From NCBI GenBank assembly GCA_017510725.1, contig JAFWMD010000016.1:1-64000 (forward strand): a stretch of DNA of 64,000 nt, read 5' to 3'. The position numbers and the translations under genes are program-made. The notes under the pieces were generated by a model that was given only the letters and a program-made list of their open reading frames with translations, was not told where the DNA came from and searched no databases. Below, in pieces: positions 25,844 to 33,473 of this stretch (within the stretch, counting starts at the first letter, position 1; each line of letters starts with the position of its first letter). The stretch comes from Mogibacterium sp. (lineage in GTDB: Bacteria > Bacillota > Clostridia > Peptostreptococcales > Anaerovoracaceae).

Positions 25844-25873
25844 TTATAGTCTCAGTCGTCTGCTATTATAGTC
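25844..25873. promoter_or_regulatory. Direct repeats, likely MocR operator
   Basis: TTATAGTC occurs at 25844-25851 and 25866-25873, exactly 22 bases apart (two helical turns), in the 133-base divergent region between the MocR fusion and the ECF S component. MocR regulators often bind direct repeats at this spacing. Confidence 0.6.
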
Positions 25874-25918
25874 CATATACATGTACCGTTCAAGAACTGC
25901 TGCTAAAAGGAGGATCCC

Positions 25919-26410
25919 ATGAGCTCCAGCGTTTCAGATATCAGGACAAGCAGACTCGTCTTCACCTCACTAATGGCATGCCTTGTTCTTCTTGGCACCA
26001 TCCTTTTCAGAATACCGATTCCGATGACACAGGGCTATGTGCATCTCGGAGACGCCATGATCTACATTGGCGTGCTTCTGCTTGGAAAAAAACAAGGCGC
26101 AGTTGCGGCTGCGCTTGGTTCTTCGCTCGGTGATGTCCTGGGCGGTTTTGCATTCTGGGCACCATGGAGTTTCATTATAAAATTTGCCATGGCATTTGCC
26201 GCCGGCTCTCTGATTGAAAAAAAATCAAAAACAGTTTCCATGATTGCCGGAGGACTTGTCATGTGCGCGGGCTATCTGATCGCCGAACGCATCATGTATG
26301 GCAGCTGGGCACTTGCGGCAGTCGGCCTTCCGTGGAATATCGGTCAGTTCACCGTGGGTATTGCCGTGGCACTGTCAGCACAGCCGCTTTTCAGACTGCT
26401 CCCGCATTAG
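25919..26410 (+). CDS. ECF transporter S component
   Basis: A 163-residue, six-helix substrate-binding subunit of an energy-coupling factor importer (PF12822 type). Features are LTSLMACLVLLGTILFR in helix 1, the GDAMIYIGVLLLG stretch and the GSSLGDVLGGF loop. It needs the shared EcfA/EcfA'/EcfT module, which is elsewhere. The divergent MocR-type regulator suggests vitamin B6 (a PdxU-like role); related S components carry hydroxymethylpyrimidine or other vitamins. A perfect AAGGAGG site precedes the ATG. A terminator lies 45 bases after the stop. Confidence 0.85.
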   Translation: MSSSVSDIRTSRLVFTSLMACLVLLGTILFRIPIPMTQGYVHLGDAMIYIGVLLLGKKQGAVAAALGSSLGDVLGGFAFWAPWSFIIKFAMAFAAGSLIEKKSKTVSMIAGGLVMCAGYLIAERIMYGSWALAAVGLPWNIGQFTVGIAVALSAQPLFRLLPH

Positions 26411-26453
26411 CTGATTTCAAAACGCAGCTGCACGTACATGTTACAACAGGAAT

Positions 26454-26482
26454 AAAAAACAGGCATTACTGCCTGTTTTTTT
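26454..26482 (+). terminator. Terminator after ECF S component
   Basis: CAGGC and GCCTG pair around a six-base loop, with A6 before and T8 after. It is also near the 3' end of the rubredoxin remnant on the other strand. Confidence 0.8.
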
Positions 26483-26503
26483 CTGCAACTCAATATTACA
26501 TAT

Positions 26504-26656
26504 CTATGCTCTGTTGAATCTTTCCTTTCCCTGTTTGCAGCGCGGGCACACCCAGTAATCCGGAAGGTCCTCGAACGCTACACCATCGTGTTCTGCAGGA
26601 TCATATACACAGGAGACAGGGGATGGTTCTCTGTCTCTTTCCCTGTCTCTTTCCAT
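26504..26656 (-). pseudogene. Truncated rubredoxin, 5' end replaced by repeat
   Basis: On the minus strand the last 35 or so codons read [16 protein letters not shown], then [15 protein letters not shown], the classic C-terminal two thirds of a rubredoxin with its second Cys pair. The first CxxCG pair is gone. Its place is taken by the GGAGACAGG repeat (26612-26637), translated as a run of Arg, Asp and Glu. The frame stays open from an ATG at 26656 (50 codons), but no ribosome site is seen there and only three cysteines remain, so iron binding is not expected. Confidence 0.8.
26612..26637 (+). repeat. GGAGACAGG repeat, single arm
   Basis: This matches the left arm of the palindrome at 18677 except for A in place of C in the middle (GGGGATGG against GGGGACGG) and a changed last base. 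A second CTGTCTC stretch follows at once. It sits inside the rubredoxin remnant. Confidence 0.85.
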
Positions 26657-26684
26657 ATTATTTAATAATATTATATAACATTAT

Positions 26685-26713
26685 TTGACATCTGGTTAAC
26701 AAAGTAGTATTAT
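26685..26713 (+). promoter_or_regulatory. Strong sigma-A promoter
   Basis: TTGACA at 26685 and TATTAT at 26708 are 17 bases apart, close to the vegetative consensus, 45 bases before the start of the 69-residue protein. Confidence 0.8.
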
Positions 26714-26757
26714 GCCAACTTGTGGATATTAAAAAATCAGGAAAGGAGGACATTGCA

Positions 26758-26967
26758 ATGGTAATTATTAAGTGGACAAACAAGTTTAGCAATGAAACAG
26801 GTTATATTGAATCGCTTTCAACAAAGAATAAATGCTTTATCAACACATTCGAAGAAAGTGAAGCAAAGCGCTATTCAGAAAAGTCTGTTGCTTCTTTGAT
26901 GACTAAGCTTGCATCTTACAACGAAACTGAAAACAATGATTTCGAAGTCATCCCAGTGCAGGAATAA
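26758..26967 (+). CDS. Small hypothetical protein, own promoter
   Basis: Sixty-nine residues from the ATG at 26758, placed by the AGGAGG site seven to twelve bases upstream. It begins MVIIKWTNKFSNETGYI and is rich in Ser, Asn, Glu and Lys, with no membrane segment and no motif that could be recognised. It has a near-consensus promoter and its own terminator, so it is a single-gene unit that is probably well expressed. Its AT-rich codons differ from those of the neighbours. Confidence 0.75.
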   Translation: MVIIKWTNKFSNETGYIESLSTKNKCFINTFEESEAKRYSEKSVASLMTKLASYNETENNDFEVIPVQE

Positions 26968-26975
26968 CAACAAAG

Positions 26976-27003
26976 AAAAACAGGCAACGATTGCCTGTTT
27001 TTT
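26976..27003 (+). terminator. Terminator after 69-residue gene
   Basis: CAGGCAA and TTGCCTG pair with a three-base loop, followed by T6, directly after the stop codon. Confidence 0.9.
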
Positions 27004-27041
27004 ATTTTCCTTTTTTCTTATTCATCTTATTCAGATGTCAC

Positions 27042-27785
27042 TCATTCCTGCAGAATGACAGTATTTCCGTCTGTACATATCTGTCTGATCTCACCATCGC
27101 GTATCATATATGCTTCACCCCGGATCTCAGACCGGTCTTCTGTTTGAAGCAGGTAGCTCCCGTCCGTGAGAGCGTAAAATGTATGTCCGGCGCTGTCCGC
27201 AAATGCGATATCCTCTATCAGACGCATACCGTCAATAATATCGTTTTTTACTGCATTGTAATGCGGCAGTATGTTGTATTCTGTCAGCCCAAGCCCCGGT
27301 ATGAACCGCTCATATACCGGATCGATTGCTTCTCCGGGCATTTCAGGCTGCGCATAAACGATGCGCGCACAGTTCATGGTACCGGCACTTATACCCATCA
27401 CTATTCCATCAAAGCCATTGAAGCCTTCCGCAAGCCCTATGCTTCTGAAAAATGCATTCTCAGTAGGGACGTGACCTCCCCCGAGTATGACGAAATCATA
27501 GCCCGGAAGCTCATCAGCCTTTTCCTTCCCGTTCCGCGAATCACATATATCCATGCACGAGATTGACAGTCCCGTGTCCCTGACTATTTGTTCATAGTCA
27601 TCTCTCATACTGTCATTGACTTCATACTCATCATGAAAAGCGGAAATCAGAAGACATCTGGCATTATCCCGCCAGAACTGTTTCAGTGCTTCCACCATTC
27701 CGTTTGCAGGGTTGAAACCTTTATAGTTCAGGGGTTCATCACTCCGGTATATTCCTATGGGACTGCTTGTAAGAAACAGCTTCAT
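27042..27785 (-). CDS. Peptidase S51 / PepE-like protein
   Basis: A 247-residue protein of the class I glutamine-amidotransferase-like fold, peptidase S51 branch (dipeptidase E and cyanophycinase type). The nucleophile serine lies in MGISAGTMN at about residue 130, with GGGHVPTEN before it and the likely histidine in NILPHYN. Such enzymes release N-terminal Asp dipeptides or act on related substrates. The C-terminal part (LTDGSYLLQTEDRSEIRG) is typical of the Firmicute subgroup. GGAGAGG precedes the ATG. It stands alone. Confidence 0.82.
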   Translation of the reverse strand: MKLFLTSSPIGIYRSDEPLNYKGFNPANGMVEALKQFWRDNARCLLISAFHDEYEVNDSMRDDYEQIVRDTGLSISCMDICDSRNGKEKADELPGYDFVILGGGHVPTENAFFRSIGLAEGFNGFDGIVMGISAGTMNCARIVYAQPEMPGEAIDPVYERFIPGLGLTEYNILPHYNAVKNDIIDGMRLIEDIAFADSAGHTFYALTDGSYLLQTEDRSEIRGEAYMIRDGEIRQICTDGNTVILQE

Positions 27786-27933
27786 TTGTACCTCTCCTTG
27801 TTCTCTCCATCACCTTTTGCACCGCTTTTATATTAACATAAGTTGATGCTTTTGAAATTATGAGAGAGTTTTTATTTCCAAACCGTTGAAATTTCAACAC
27901 TTTTTATGATAACTTGATTATGATTGCGGTGCT

Positions 27934-28785
27934 TTGGATCTCAGAGAGGTAATTATCATCCATCACGAGCAGGAAAGCATAAAGCCAAAACATTACAAGG
28001 CAGACAGTTCGGAGCCTAAACATCTCAGAAAAAAGAGCGCAAAGCCTAAAATACTGAAGATATTGATCACGGTCGAGCTGTTGTCAGTGATACTGGCCTG
28101 CTGTTATGTTTACAGGATCTGGTGTCACAATTTTGAGATGCGTGTTTTCGGACAGGTCTGTACAGCCACTCTGACCAGCGCTTCCGGCCGCATGGATGAT
28201 CAGACAGAGAATGCCGCGAAGGAATCCTTAAAGTCATTTATGGAAGCCGTTGTCGAGGAAATATATGAGTACGCATGGGTCACTGAAAAGACAGAATACC
28301 GCGTAGGTGCTGACATGTCATACAGAAGCGCCGGAACGCTTGAGAAAGACAACTTTGTCAGGCTCACGGGCACTACGCGCAACGGCTGGAGCCGCATCTC
28401 TGTAGACGATAAGGAATACTACATTCCGGAAGACAAGGCGTCGACTGATACTCCGGAGGGACTGCCTATAGCAGCGGGCAGAAAGGGAGAATACCAGAAA
28501 TATGCGCTGTCACTCCTGCCGGATTTCGGATGGGACGCGTCAGAACTGGAACCACTGATATACTTATGGAACAGGGAGTCGGGCTGGAATCCGAACTCGC
28601 ATAACAAGCGCAGCGGAGCGCACGGCATCCCGCAGGCATTGCCTGGCTCAAAGATGGCTTCCGAAGGAAGTGATTATTATACCAATGCTGAGCCGCAGAT
28701 AAGATGGGGACTTAAGTACATAGCCCGCAGATACGGTTCTCCATCCGCGGCATGGGCACATTTCCAGTCAAGGGGCTGGTACTAG
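27934..28785 (+). CDS. Membrane-anchored lytic-transglycosylase-like protein
   Basis: About 283 residues: a basic N-terminal tail, one membrane segment near residues 44-64, a middle region of about 120 residues that may hold an SH3-like fold (FVRLTGTTRNGWSRI), and a C-terminal lysozyme-like domain of about 80 residues. The last has the catalytic glutamate in NRESGWNP and the GIPQALPGSKM stretch of the aggregation-promoting-factor type. It should cut peptidoglycan glycan strands. No in-frame ATG precedes the membrane segment; the start is taken as TTG at 27934, though a non-standard start after AGAGAGG at 27941 cannot be excluded. Confidence 0.78.
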   Translation: MDLREVIIIHHEQESIKPKHYKADSSEPKHLRKKSAKPKILKILITVELLSVILACCYVYRIWCHNFEMRVFGQVCTATLTSASGRMDDQTENAAKESLKSFMEAVVEEIYEYAWVTEKTEYRVGADMSYRSAGTLEKDNFVRLTGTTRNGWSRISVDDKEYYIPEDKASTDTPEGLPIAAGRKGEYQKYALSLLPDFGWDASELEPLIYLWNRESGWNPNSHNKRSGAHGIPQALPGSKMASEGSDYYTNAEPQIRWGLKYIARRYGSPSAAWAHFQSRGWY

Positions 28786-28835
28786 AAACAGTTTTCAGCA
28801 CTTTGCATCAGCTGCATCAAACGGAGAAAAGTTAA

Positions 28836-29705
28836 TTGAACACACAGAAAATAAAGATACTGCTTGCTGCCATAGACAAGGGCAGCCTGACCAAAGCCGG
28901 ACAGGCTCTGGGATATACGCAGTCTTACCTTACACAGATAATGAAATCTTTTGAGGACGAAGTCGGCTTCCCTCTTCTCGTAAAAACCAACCGCGGTGTT
29001 GAACCGACTCAGGAAGCCCGGACTCTGCTTCCTGCCATGAGAAGGCTTGTCGAAAGCGAGGAACGGTTCGACCAGGAGGTAGCGGAGCTGCAGGGGCTGC
29101 GCAGGGGCACCATAAGGATAGGTACCTTCGTCAGCACTTCCGTGTACTGGGTGCCGCAGATCATAGAATACTTTCAGAACAATTATCCCCAGGTCGTCTT
29201 TCAGATCGAAGAACTTGGGCATGACGAGATGATCGACGGCCTCATTGACGGCTCACTTGATATCGCGCTCATGAGCTATCCCGGAGACAAAGTCAGCATA
29301 GATTTCATTCCGGTCCTCGAGGATCCGATGCTGCTGGCCTTCCCTCCCGGCCACGAGCTGGGCAAGTATGACTATGTGCCCGTCGACAAACTGAAGGATT
29401 ATCCTTTCATAATGACCTACAAGAGCTACGACAAGGATCCGCACAGGGTTTTCGAAGATGCGGGCTTTACTCCTGAGGTAAAATATTATTCACGGGATGA
29501 CTTCGCAGTGCTGTCCATGGTGCAGCGCGGACTGGGACTGGCGATACTGCCGGAACTTACCATCAATGAGTTCCCTGGCAATTATGACACCAGGATGCTT
29601 GATCCGGAAGCTTACCGTACGCTTGGGATAGGTCTCAGGTCATATGAATACGCAGGTCCTCTTGCGAAGTTTGTGATCAGATACATCATGAAGAATATAC
29701 GCTAA
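28836..29705 (+). CDS. LysR-type regulator, paralogue A
   Basis: A 289-residue LysR regulator with an N-terminal helix-turn-helix (KIKILLAAIDKGSLTKAGQALGYTQS) and a periplasmic-binding-like effector domain from about residue 90. It starts with TTG, with GGAGAAAAG upstream. By eye about half its residues match the LysR protein at 40714-41583, including DDFAVLSMVQ and ILPELT, so the two are paralogues. A 30-codon membrane microprotein gene lies on the opposite strand 80 bases after its end. The inducer is unknown. Confidence 0.9.
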   Translation: MNTQKIKILLAAIDKGSLTKAGQALGYTQSYLTQIMKSFEDEVGFPLLVKTNRGVEPTQEARTLLPAMRRLVESEERFDQEVAELQGLRRGTIRIGTFVSTSVYWVPQIIEYFQNNYPQVVFQIEELGHDEMIDGLIDGSLDIALMSYPGDKVSIDFIPVLEDPMLLAFPPGHELGKYDYVPVDKLKDYPFIMTYKSYDKDPHRVFEDAGFTPEVKYYSRDDFAVLSMVQRGLGLAILPELTINEFPGNYDTRMLDPEAYRTLGIGLRSYEYAGPLAKFVIRYIMKNIR

Positions 29706-29710
29706 AGAAA

Positions 29711-29750
29711 AGGACGATCCGTCATTTATGCCGGATCGTCTTCTTTTCTT
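29711..29750 (+). terminator. Terminator after LysR paralogue A
   Basis: GACGATCCG and CGGATCGTC make a nine-base stem followed by a T-rich tract. Confidence 0.9.
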
Positions 29751-29784
29751 TTAATATGGAATTTATTACTTTTTCTTTTTTTAA

Positions 29785-29877
29785 TTAGTTGTTCTTTGGA
29801 GCGATCTTCTCTTCGAATTCGTATGTGATAACTCCGGATACTGCAACGATTCCTACTGCTGCGATGATACCTACCAT
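29785..29877 (-). CDS. 30-residue membrane microprotein
   Basis: A 30-codon gene on the minus strand with a perfect AGGAGG site eight bases before its ATG. The product begins MVGIIAAVGIVAVSGVITYE and ends EKIAPKNN: one hydrophobic segment of about 18 residues, then a charged tail. It lies tail-to-tail with a LysR gene. A similar 29-codon gene accompanies the paralogous LysR at 40.5 kb. Function unknown; candidates are a regulatory peptide of a transporter or a membrane stress peptide. Confidence 0.75.
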   Translation of the reverse strand: MVGIIAAVGIVAVSGVITYEFEEKIAPKNN

Positions 29878-30160
29878 TTTATTGCCTCCTGTTAATTATG
29901 TTTTGTCTTTGTTTATCTTTTATGCCGCTATCATCATTCATCAGATGTGCGGCTCTCTTTGTCTGATAAAAAAATAACACTCTTATAGCTAATAGTAAAA
30001 TGGTTGTTTTGCATATCCGGTATTACAATTACTAATATCAGTTCCTGATTGCAAAAGCTTTTTTCTCTTGCGGTCATAACATCAGGATCACACTACCCTA
30101 ATCATCCTTTTTGATGATATTATTTGTATGTATATGAAAACCCGGAAGGAGAAAATTATC
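29878..30160. other. Intergenic region, divergent promoters
   Basis: AT-rich, no gene seen. It must hold the promoters of the microprotein (left) and the lipoprotein-kinase operon (right). No convincing -35/-10 pair was found. The strings CTTATAGCTAATAG and CATCATTCATCAGATG are the most palindrome-like. Confidence 0.4.
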
Positions 30161-31054
30161 ATGAAAAAGCTAAGACGGACTCTGCCTTTGCTGCTTGCAT
30201 TCGTACTCATACTCACGACTGCCTGCGGCTCCAATAAAAAGGTCACCATTGAAATGGCCCAGGCATACCTGAATGACGGAAATTACGAGGAAGCCATCGA
30301 GGCGTATACCGCTCTTATAGAAGTCGATCCTAATAACATCGACCTGTACATGGGCCGTGCGGACGCATATGTATATACACAGAAATATCAGGAAGCTATC
30401 GCTGACTATACATCCGTAGTCGGTATTGACGATTCCTACATTCCTGCATATTCAAACCGAGGAGTACTCTACTTTACAGTCGACGATCTGGATAATGGTG
30501 AGATCGATCTCAACAAGGTATCGACACTCGCATCCAACGAAGACCGTGATGCTGCATTTGATGCGATAAGAGCATATATTGACAGACTTGAGTTCGCCGA
30601 GATCGACAGTGCAGAGAACGATGTATACAGCGCTACAGCATTCCAGCTGCCTGGCGGCGGATATATCATGATATACAGGTTCAGCGACGGAACATATGGC
30701 GTCTCGTCCGTACCTGCAGGCGGAGAGAAGCCTTCACTGGCACTTGAGAACATCCTGTATAACTTCAGATGGTACAACCCGAACGGATACTGGTACGACG
30801 GTTATGAGGGTCCTCTGTTCGCAGATGTCACTGACGGATCCGTTACGATAGAATACGGCGGCAATACGCAGACTTTACCTGCCTACTATCAGGCCGGCGG
30901 ATTCTACGCAGGCGCATATCTGCTCGGAAGCGACAACGACGTCAGTGCAGAAATGTATATGGCAATGGATACATACAACGGTTCACCGAACCTCGTAATA
31001 GGAATGGTCCATGCCGGCGACAGCCAGGTCTTCACGCCGTACAGGGGTCAATGA
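30161..31054 (+). CDS. TPR lipoprotein
   Basis: About 297 residues from the ATG at 30161, which has GGAAGGAG in front. A signal peptide ends in the lipobox LTTAC (Cys near residue 21). Two to three tetratricopeptide repeats follow (NDGNYEEAIEAYTALIEVDPNN and the next, YQEAIADYTSVVGIDDSY). The C-terminal 150 residues are rich in Tyr, Gly and Asp with a beta look. It is the first gene of a unit with a Ser/Thr kinase that also carries TPRs, so it may be an extracellular sensor or scaffold for it. Confidence 0.85.
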   Translation: MKKLRRTLPLLLAFVLILTTACGSNKKVTIEMAQAYLNDGNYEEAIEAYTALIEVDPNNIDLYMGRADAYVYTQKYQEAIADYTSVVGIDDSYIPAYSNRGVLYFTVDDLDNGEIDLNKVSTLASNEDRDAAFDAIRAYIDRLEFAEIDSAENDVYSATAFQLPGGGYIMIYRFSDGTYGVSSVPAGGEKPSLALENILYNFRWYNPNGYWYDGYEGPLFADVTDGSVTIEYGGNTQTLPAYYQAGGFYAGAYLLGSDNDVSAEMYMAMDTYNGSPNLVIGMVHAGDSQVFTPYRGQ

Positions 31055-31094
31055 TAACGTCAGCAAGCTGAAGCGACAGAATTGAAGAAATCAG

Positions 31095-33074
31095 ATGATA
31101 ATAAACAACACGTATGAGACGCTCAATGAAATCGGTTACGGCGGGATGTCGGTTATATACAAGGCCAGGCACCTCCGTCTTAACACGATCTGGGCAGTCA
31201 AAAAAGTATCAAAAAAGCAAATAGGCAGCTGGGACTTCCTTGCGGAACCGAATCTTCTCAAGAAGCTCAACCACCCCATGCTCGTCAGGATCGTTGATAT
31301 CCTCGAGGACGATGAGAATGTCTATATAGTCGAAGACTTTATAGAAGGAAGCGACCTCAAGCATCTGCTTAAGGAGCAGAAGATCATCCCTGAGGAGACG
31401 CTGATACCATGGTTCAAGGATCTTTGCGACGTTCTGATATACCTTCACGAGCAGGATCCGCCTGTGATTTTCCGCGACATGAAGCCTGCAAACATAATGC
31501 TGCAGACTGACGGCCGCCTCAAGCTGATCGACTTTGGCATTGCAAGGGAATACAAGGAAGAAAGCACGGAAGATACCACGATGGCAGGTACGCACGGATA
31601 TGCGGCGCCTGAACAGTTCAACGCCCGTATCCAGAGTGATGCGAGGACGGATATTTACAGTCTGGGCATGACCATATATCATCTCGCAACCGGAAAGTCC
31701 CCTCTTGAGCCTCCATACTCGGTTGTACCTGCAAGGCAGCTTAACCCGAAAATCTCTGCGGGACTTGAATACATACTTGCGAAGTGCACTCAGCAGGAGC
31801 CGGACAGGCGATATCAGAGTGTCAGGGAACTGCTTTATGATCTGGAACATATCTATGTATTTGATGAGGCATACAAACAGTATCTCAGGAAGCAGAAGAA
31901 CCGTAAGCTTACTGTCGCTGCGCTGTTTACCGCAGGTGTTCTGTTCGTTGCCGGCGGTTTTGCTCTTCGTTCATCAGAGATAACGGCAGAATATAACAGG
32001 CTCCTCGAGCAGGGAATGAGCAGCAGCGGAGATCAGGCGGTCGGGCTCTTCCGCGAGGCACAGGCTGTCAAGCCGTCCTCTTCTGAAGCATATACCGGCG
32101 AGATCAATGCTTTATATGCCAGCGGTTCCTATGAAAAAGCTGTCGCCCGCGTTAAGGAGCTCGAGGAAAGCGGCACCATCAGTATCGATAAAAACCGTGA
32201 TATTTATCTGATACTCGGCTCATCATATTACGAATTGTCACAGTACGCGGAAGCCGCAGAGATCTTCAGAACCATCAACGAGACTGACGCTATTGAAGAC
32301 ACTGAAGTGCTTCTCGATTACGCAGCTGCTCTGGCAAAAACGGGTGATTACGAAGCTTCAGAAAAGATCTTCAGCTCACTGGCAGACACATCCGATTCTG
32401 TTCTTGCAGTATACATGCAGGGAGAGCTCAGCTATATACAGGAAAAATACAGCGACGCCGCTAAGTACTTTACTGAGGTCCTCGATTCTGCGGATGTTCC
32501 GGAATCGCTCAAACGGCGTACATACATATCACTTGCTTCGACATATCGCGACAGTACAAAGCTTGAGGATAATGATCTGCAGAAGATTTCCGATCCTCAG
32601 ACTAAAATAATCAGGCTTATCAGCAATGCCCAGGATATCGATGGAATGGTATCAAATTCCGTTCTGTGGGAGATGAAGGGACAGGCCTATTCGGCAAGAG
32701 GCCGCCAGGAAGGCAGCAAGGATGATCTGATACAGGCAGGAGATTCCTACCTGCAGGTCATAAAGCTCGGTGTCACCAAGCCTTATCTGTATGCAAATGT
32801 CTTTGCCTGCTATGAGAGCGGCGGTGAGTATCAGAAGGCGGCAGAGATACTCGATGAATATGAGGCTGCATGGCCAAACTCCTTTGAGCCGCACGCCTAC
32901 AGAGCGCTTATGATCGCAGAACAGCAGAACAACAGCAAGCATCCCGACTATTCCGGCGTGTTTGAAGAATACGATAAGGCAAAAGCGCTGATGACAAGCG
33001 GAGATAATACAGAGCTTGTCTCCCAGCTCGAATCGCTGATTGAAACTCTGAAAGCCAACGGCTATTCAAAATAA
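31095..33074 (+). CDS. Ser/Thr protein kinase with TPR region
   Basis: A 659-residue Hanks-type kinase. The catalytic domain (about 1-265) has the glycine loop GYGGMSVIYKA, the ATP lysine in WAVKKV, a catalytic loop FRDMKPANIM (Phe in place of His before Arg-Asp) and DFGIAREY. A membrane segment follows at about 275-295 (TVAALFTAGVLFVAGGFAL). The remaining 360 residues contain several tetratricopeptide repeats and no PASTA domain, so it does not sense peptidoglycan as PknB does. The lipoprotein before it and the Thr-rich membrane protein after it are likely partners or substrates. Confidence 0.92.
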   Translation: MIINNTYETLNEIGYGGMSVIYKARHLRLNTIWAVKKVSKKQIGSWDFLAEPNLLKKLNHPMLVRIVDILEDDENVYIVEDFIEGSDLKHLLKEQKIIPEETLIPWFKDLCDVLIYLHEQDPPVIFRDMKPANIMLQTDGRLKLIDFGIAREYKEESTEDTTMAGTHGYAAPEQFNARIQSDARTDIYSLGMTIYHLATGKSPLEPPYSVVPARQLNPKISAGLEYILAKCTQQEPDRRYQSVRELLYDLEHIYVFDEAYKQYLRKQKNRKLTVAALFTAGVLFVAGGFALRSSEITAEYNRLLEQGMSSSGDQAVGLFREAQAVKPSSSEAYTGEINALYASGSYEKAVARVKELEESGTISIDKNRDIYLILGSSYYELSQYAEAAEIFRTINETDAIEDTEVLLDYAAALAKTGDYEASEKIFSSLADTSDSVLAVYMQGELSYIQEKYSDAAKYFTEVLDSADVPESLKRRTYISLASTYRDSTKLEDNDLQKISDPQTKIIRLISNAQDIDGMVSNSVLWEMKGQAYSARGRQEGSKDDLIQAGDSYLQVIKLGVTKPYLYANVFACYESGGEYQKAAEILDEYEAAWPNSFEPHAYRALMIAEQQNNSKHPDYSGVFEEYDKAKALMTSGDNTELVSQLESLIETLKANGYSK

Positions 33075-33107
33075 AGCTTACTGAATGGAAACAAGGAGAA
33101 AAGCTGA

Positions 33108-33470
33108 ATGGGAATGATACTGATCATAATAGGTTTTGTGCTCATAGCATCAGCAGTGATACTATGGCTCTTCTACAAGAAGAAACCTCTGAAGTATAAA
33201 GCGCCTGAGATCAGCGGCACTGCTGTGTCTCATTATACTCAGACTGTCCGGGATACAAGTCAGGTCTCTGCCATGAAGGCTGCAGAAGAAGAAACCGCCC
33301 CGCTCACGCAGGACGGTATGGATGATGAAACAATTGCTGATTACGGATCAGAAACCGTTCCGCTCATAGGCGGCTTCAGGACGCACGACGAAACAGAGAC
33401 TGTCCCCCTGGACGAAACGGGGACTGTCCCCCTGATACCGCCCGCAGATGATGAGACGCAGGCTTTATGA
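33108..33470 (+). CDS. Small membrane protein with ETVPL repeats
   Basis: A 120-residue protein with one N-terminal membrane segment (residues 3-23), a basic stop (YKKKPLKYK) and an acidic tail. The tail repeats ETAPL, ETVPL, ETVPL and GTVPL, plus DDETIADYG and DDETQAL, all threonines after Glu, Asp or Gly. This is the look of a kinase substrate or FHA-domain bait, and the gene directly follows the kinase. Two repeats are encoded by a 24-bp tandem duplication at 33387-33434. Ribosome site AAGGAG. No family recognised. Confidence 0.75.
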   Translation: MGMILIIIGFVLIASAVILWLFYKKKPLKYKAPEISGTAVSHYTQTVRDTSQVSAMKAAEEETAPLTQDGMDDETIADYGSETVPLIGGFRTHDETETVPLDETGTVPLIPPADDETQAL

Positions 33471-33473
33471 GCA

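Noticed and set aside
26263..26517. Plus-strand frame at the end of the ECF S component
   Set aside because: It overlaps the ECF gene in another frame and runs through the terminator. The opposite strand of its right end carries the rubredoxin remnant.
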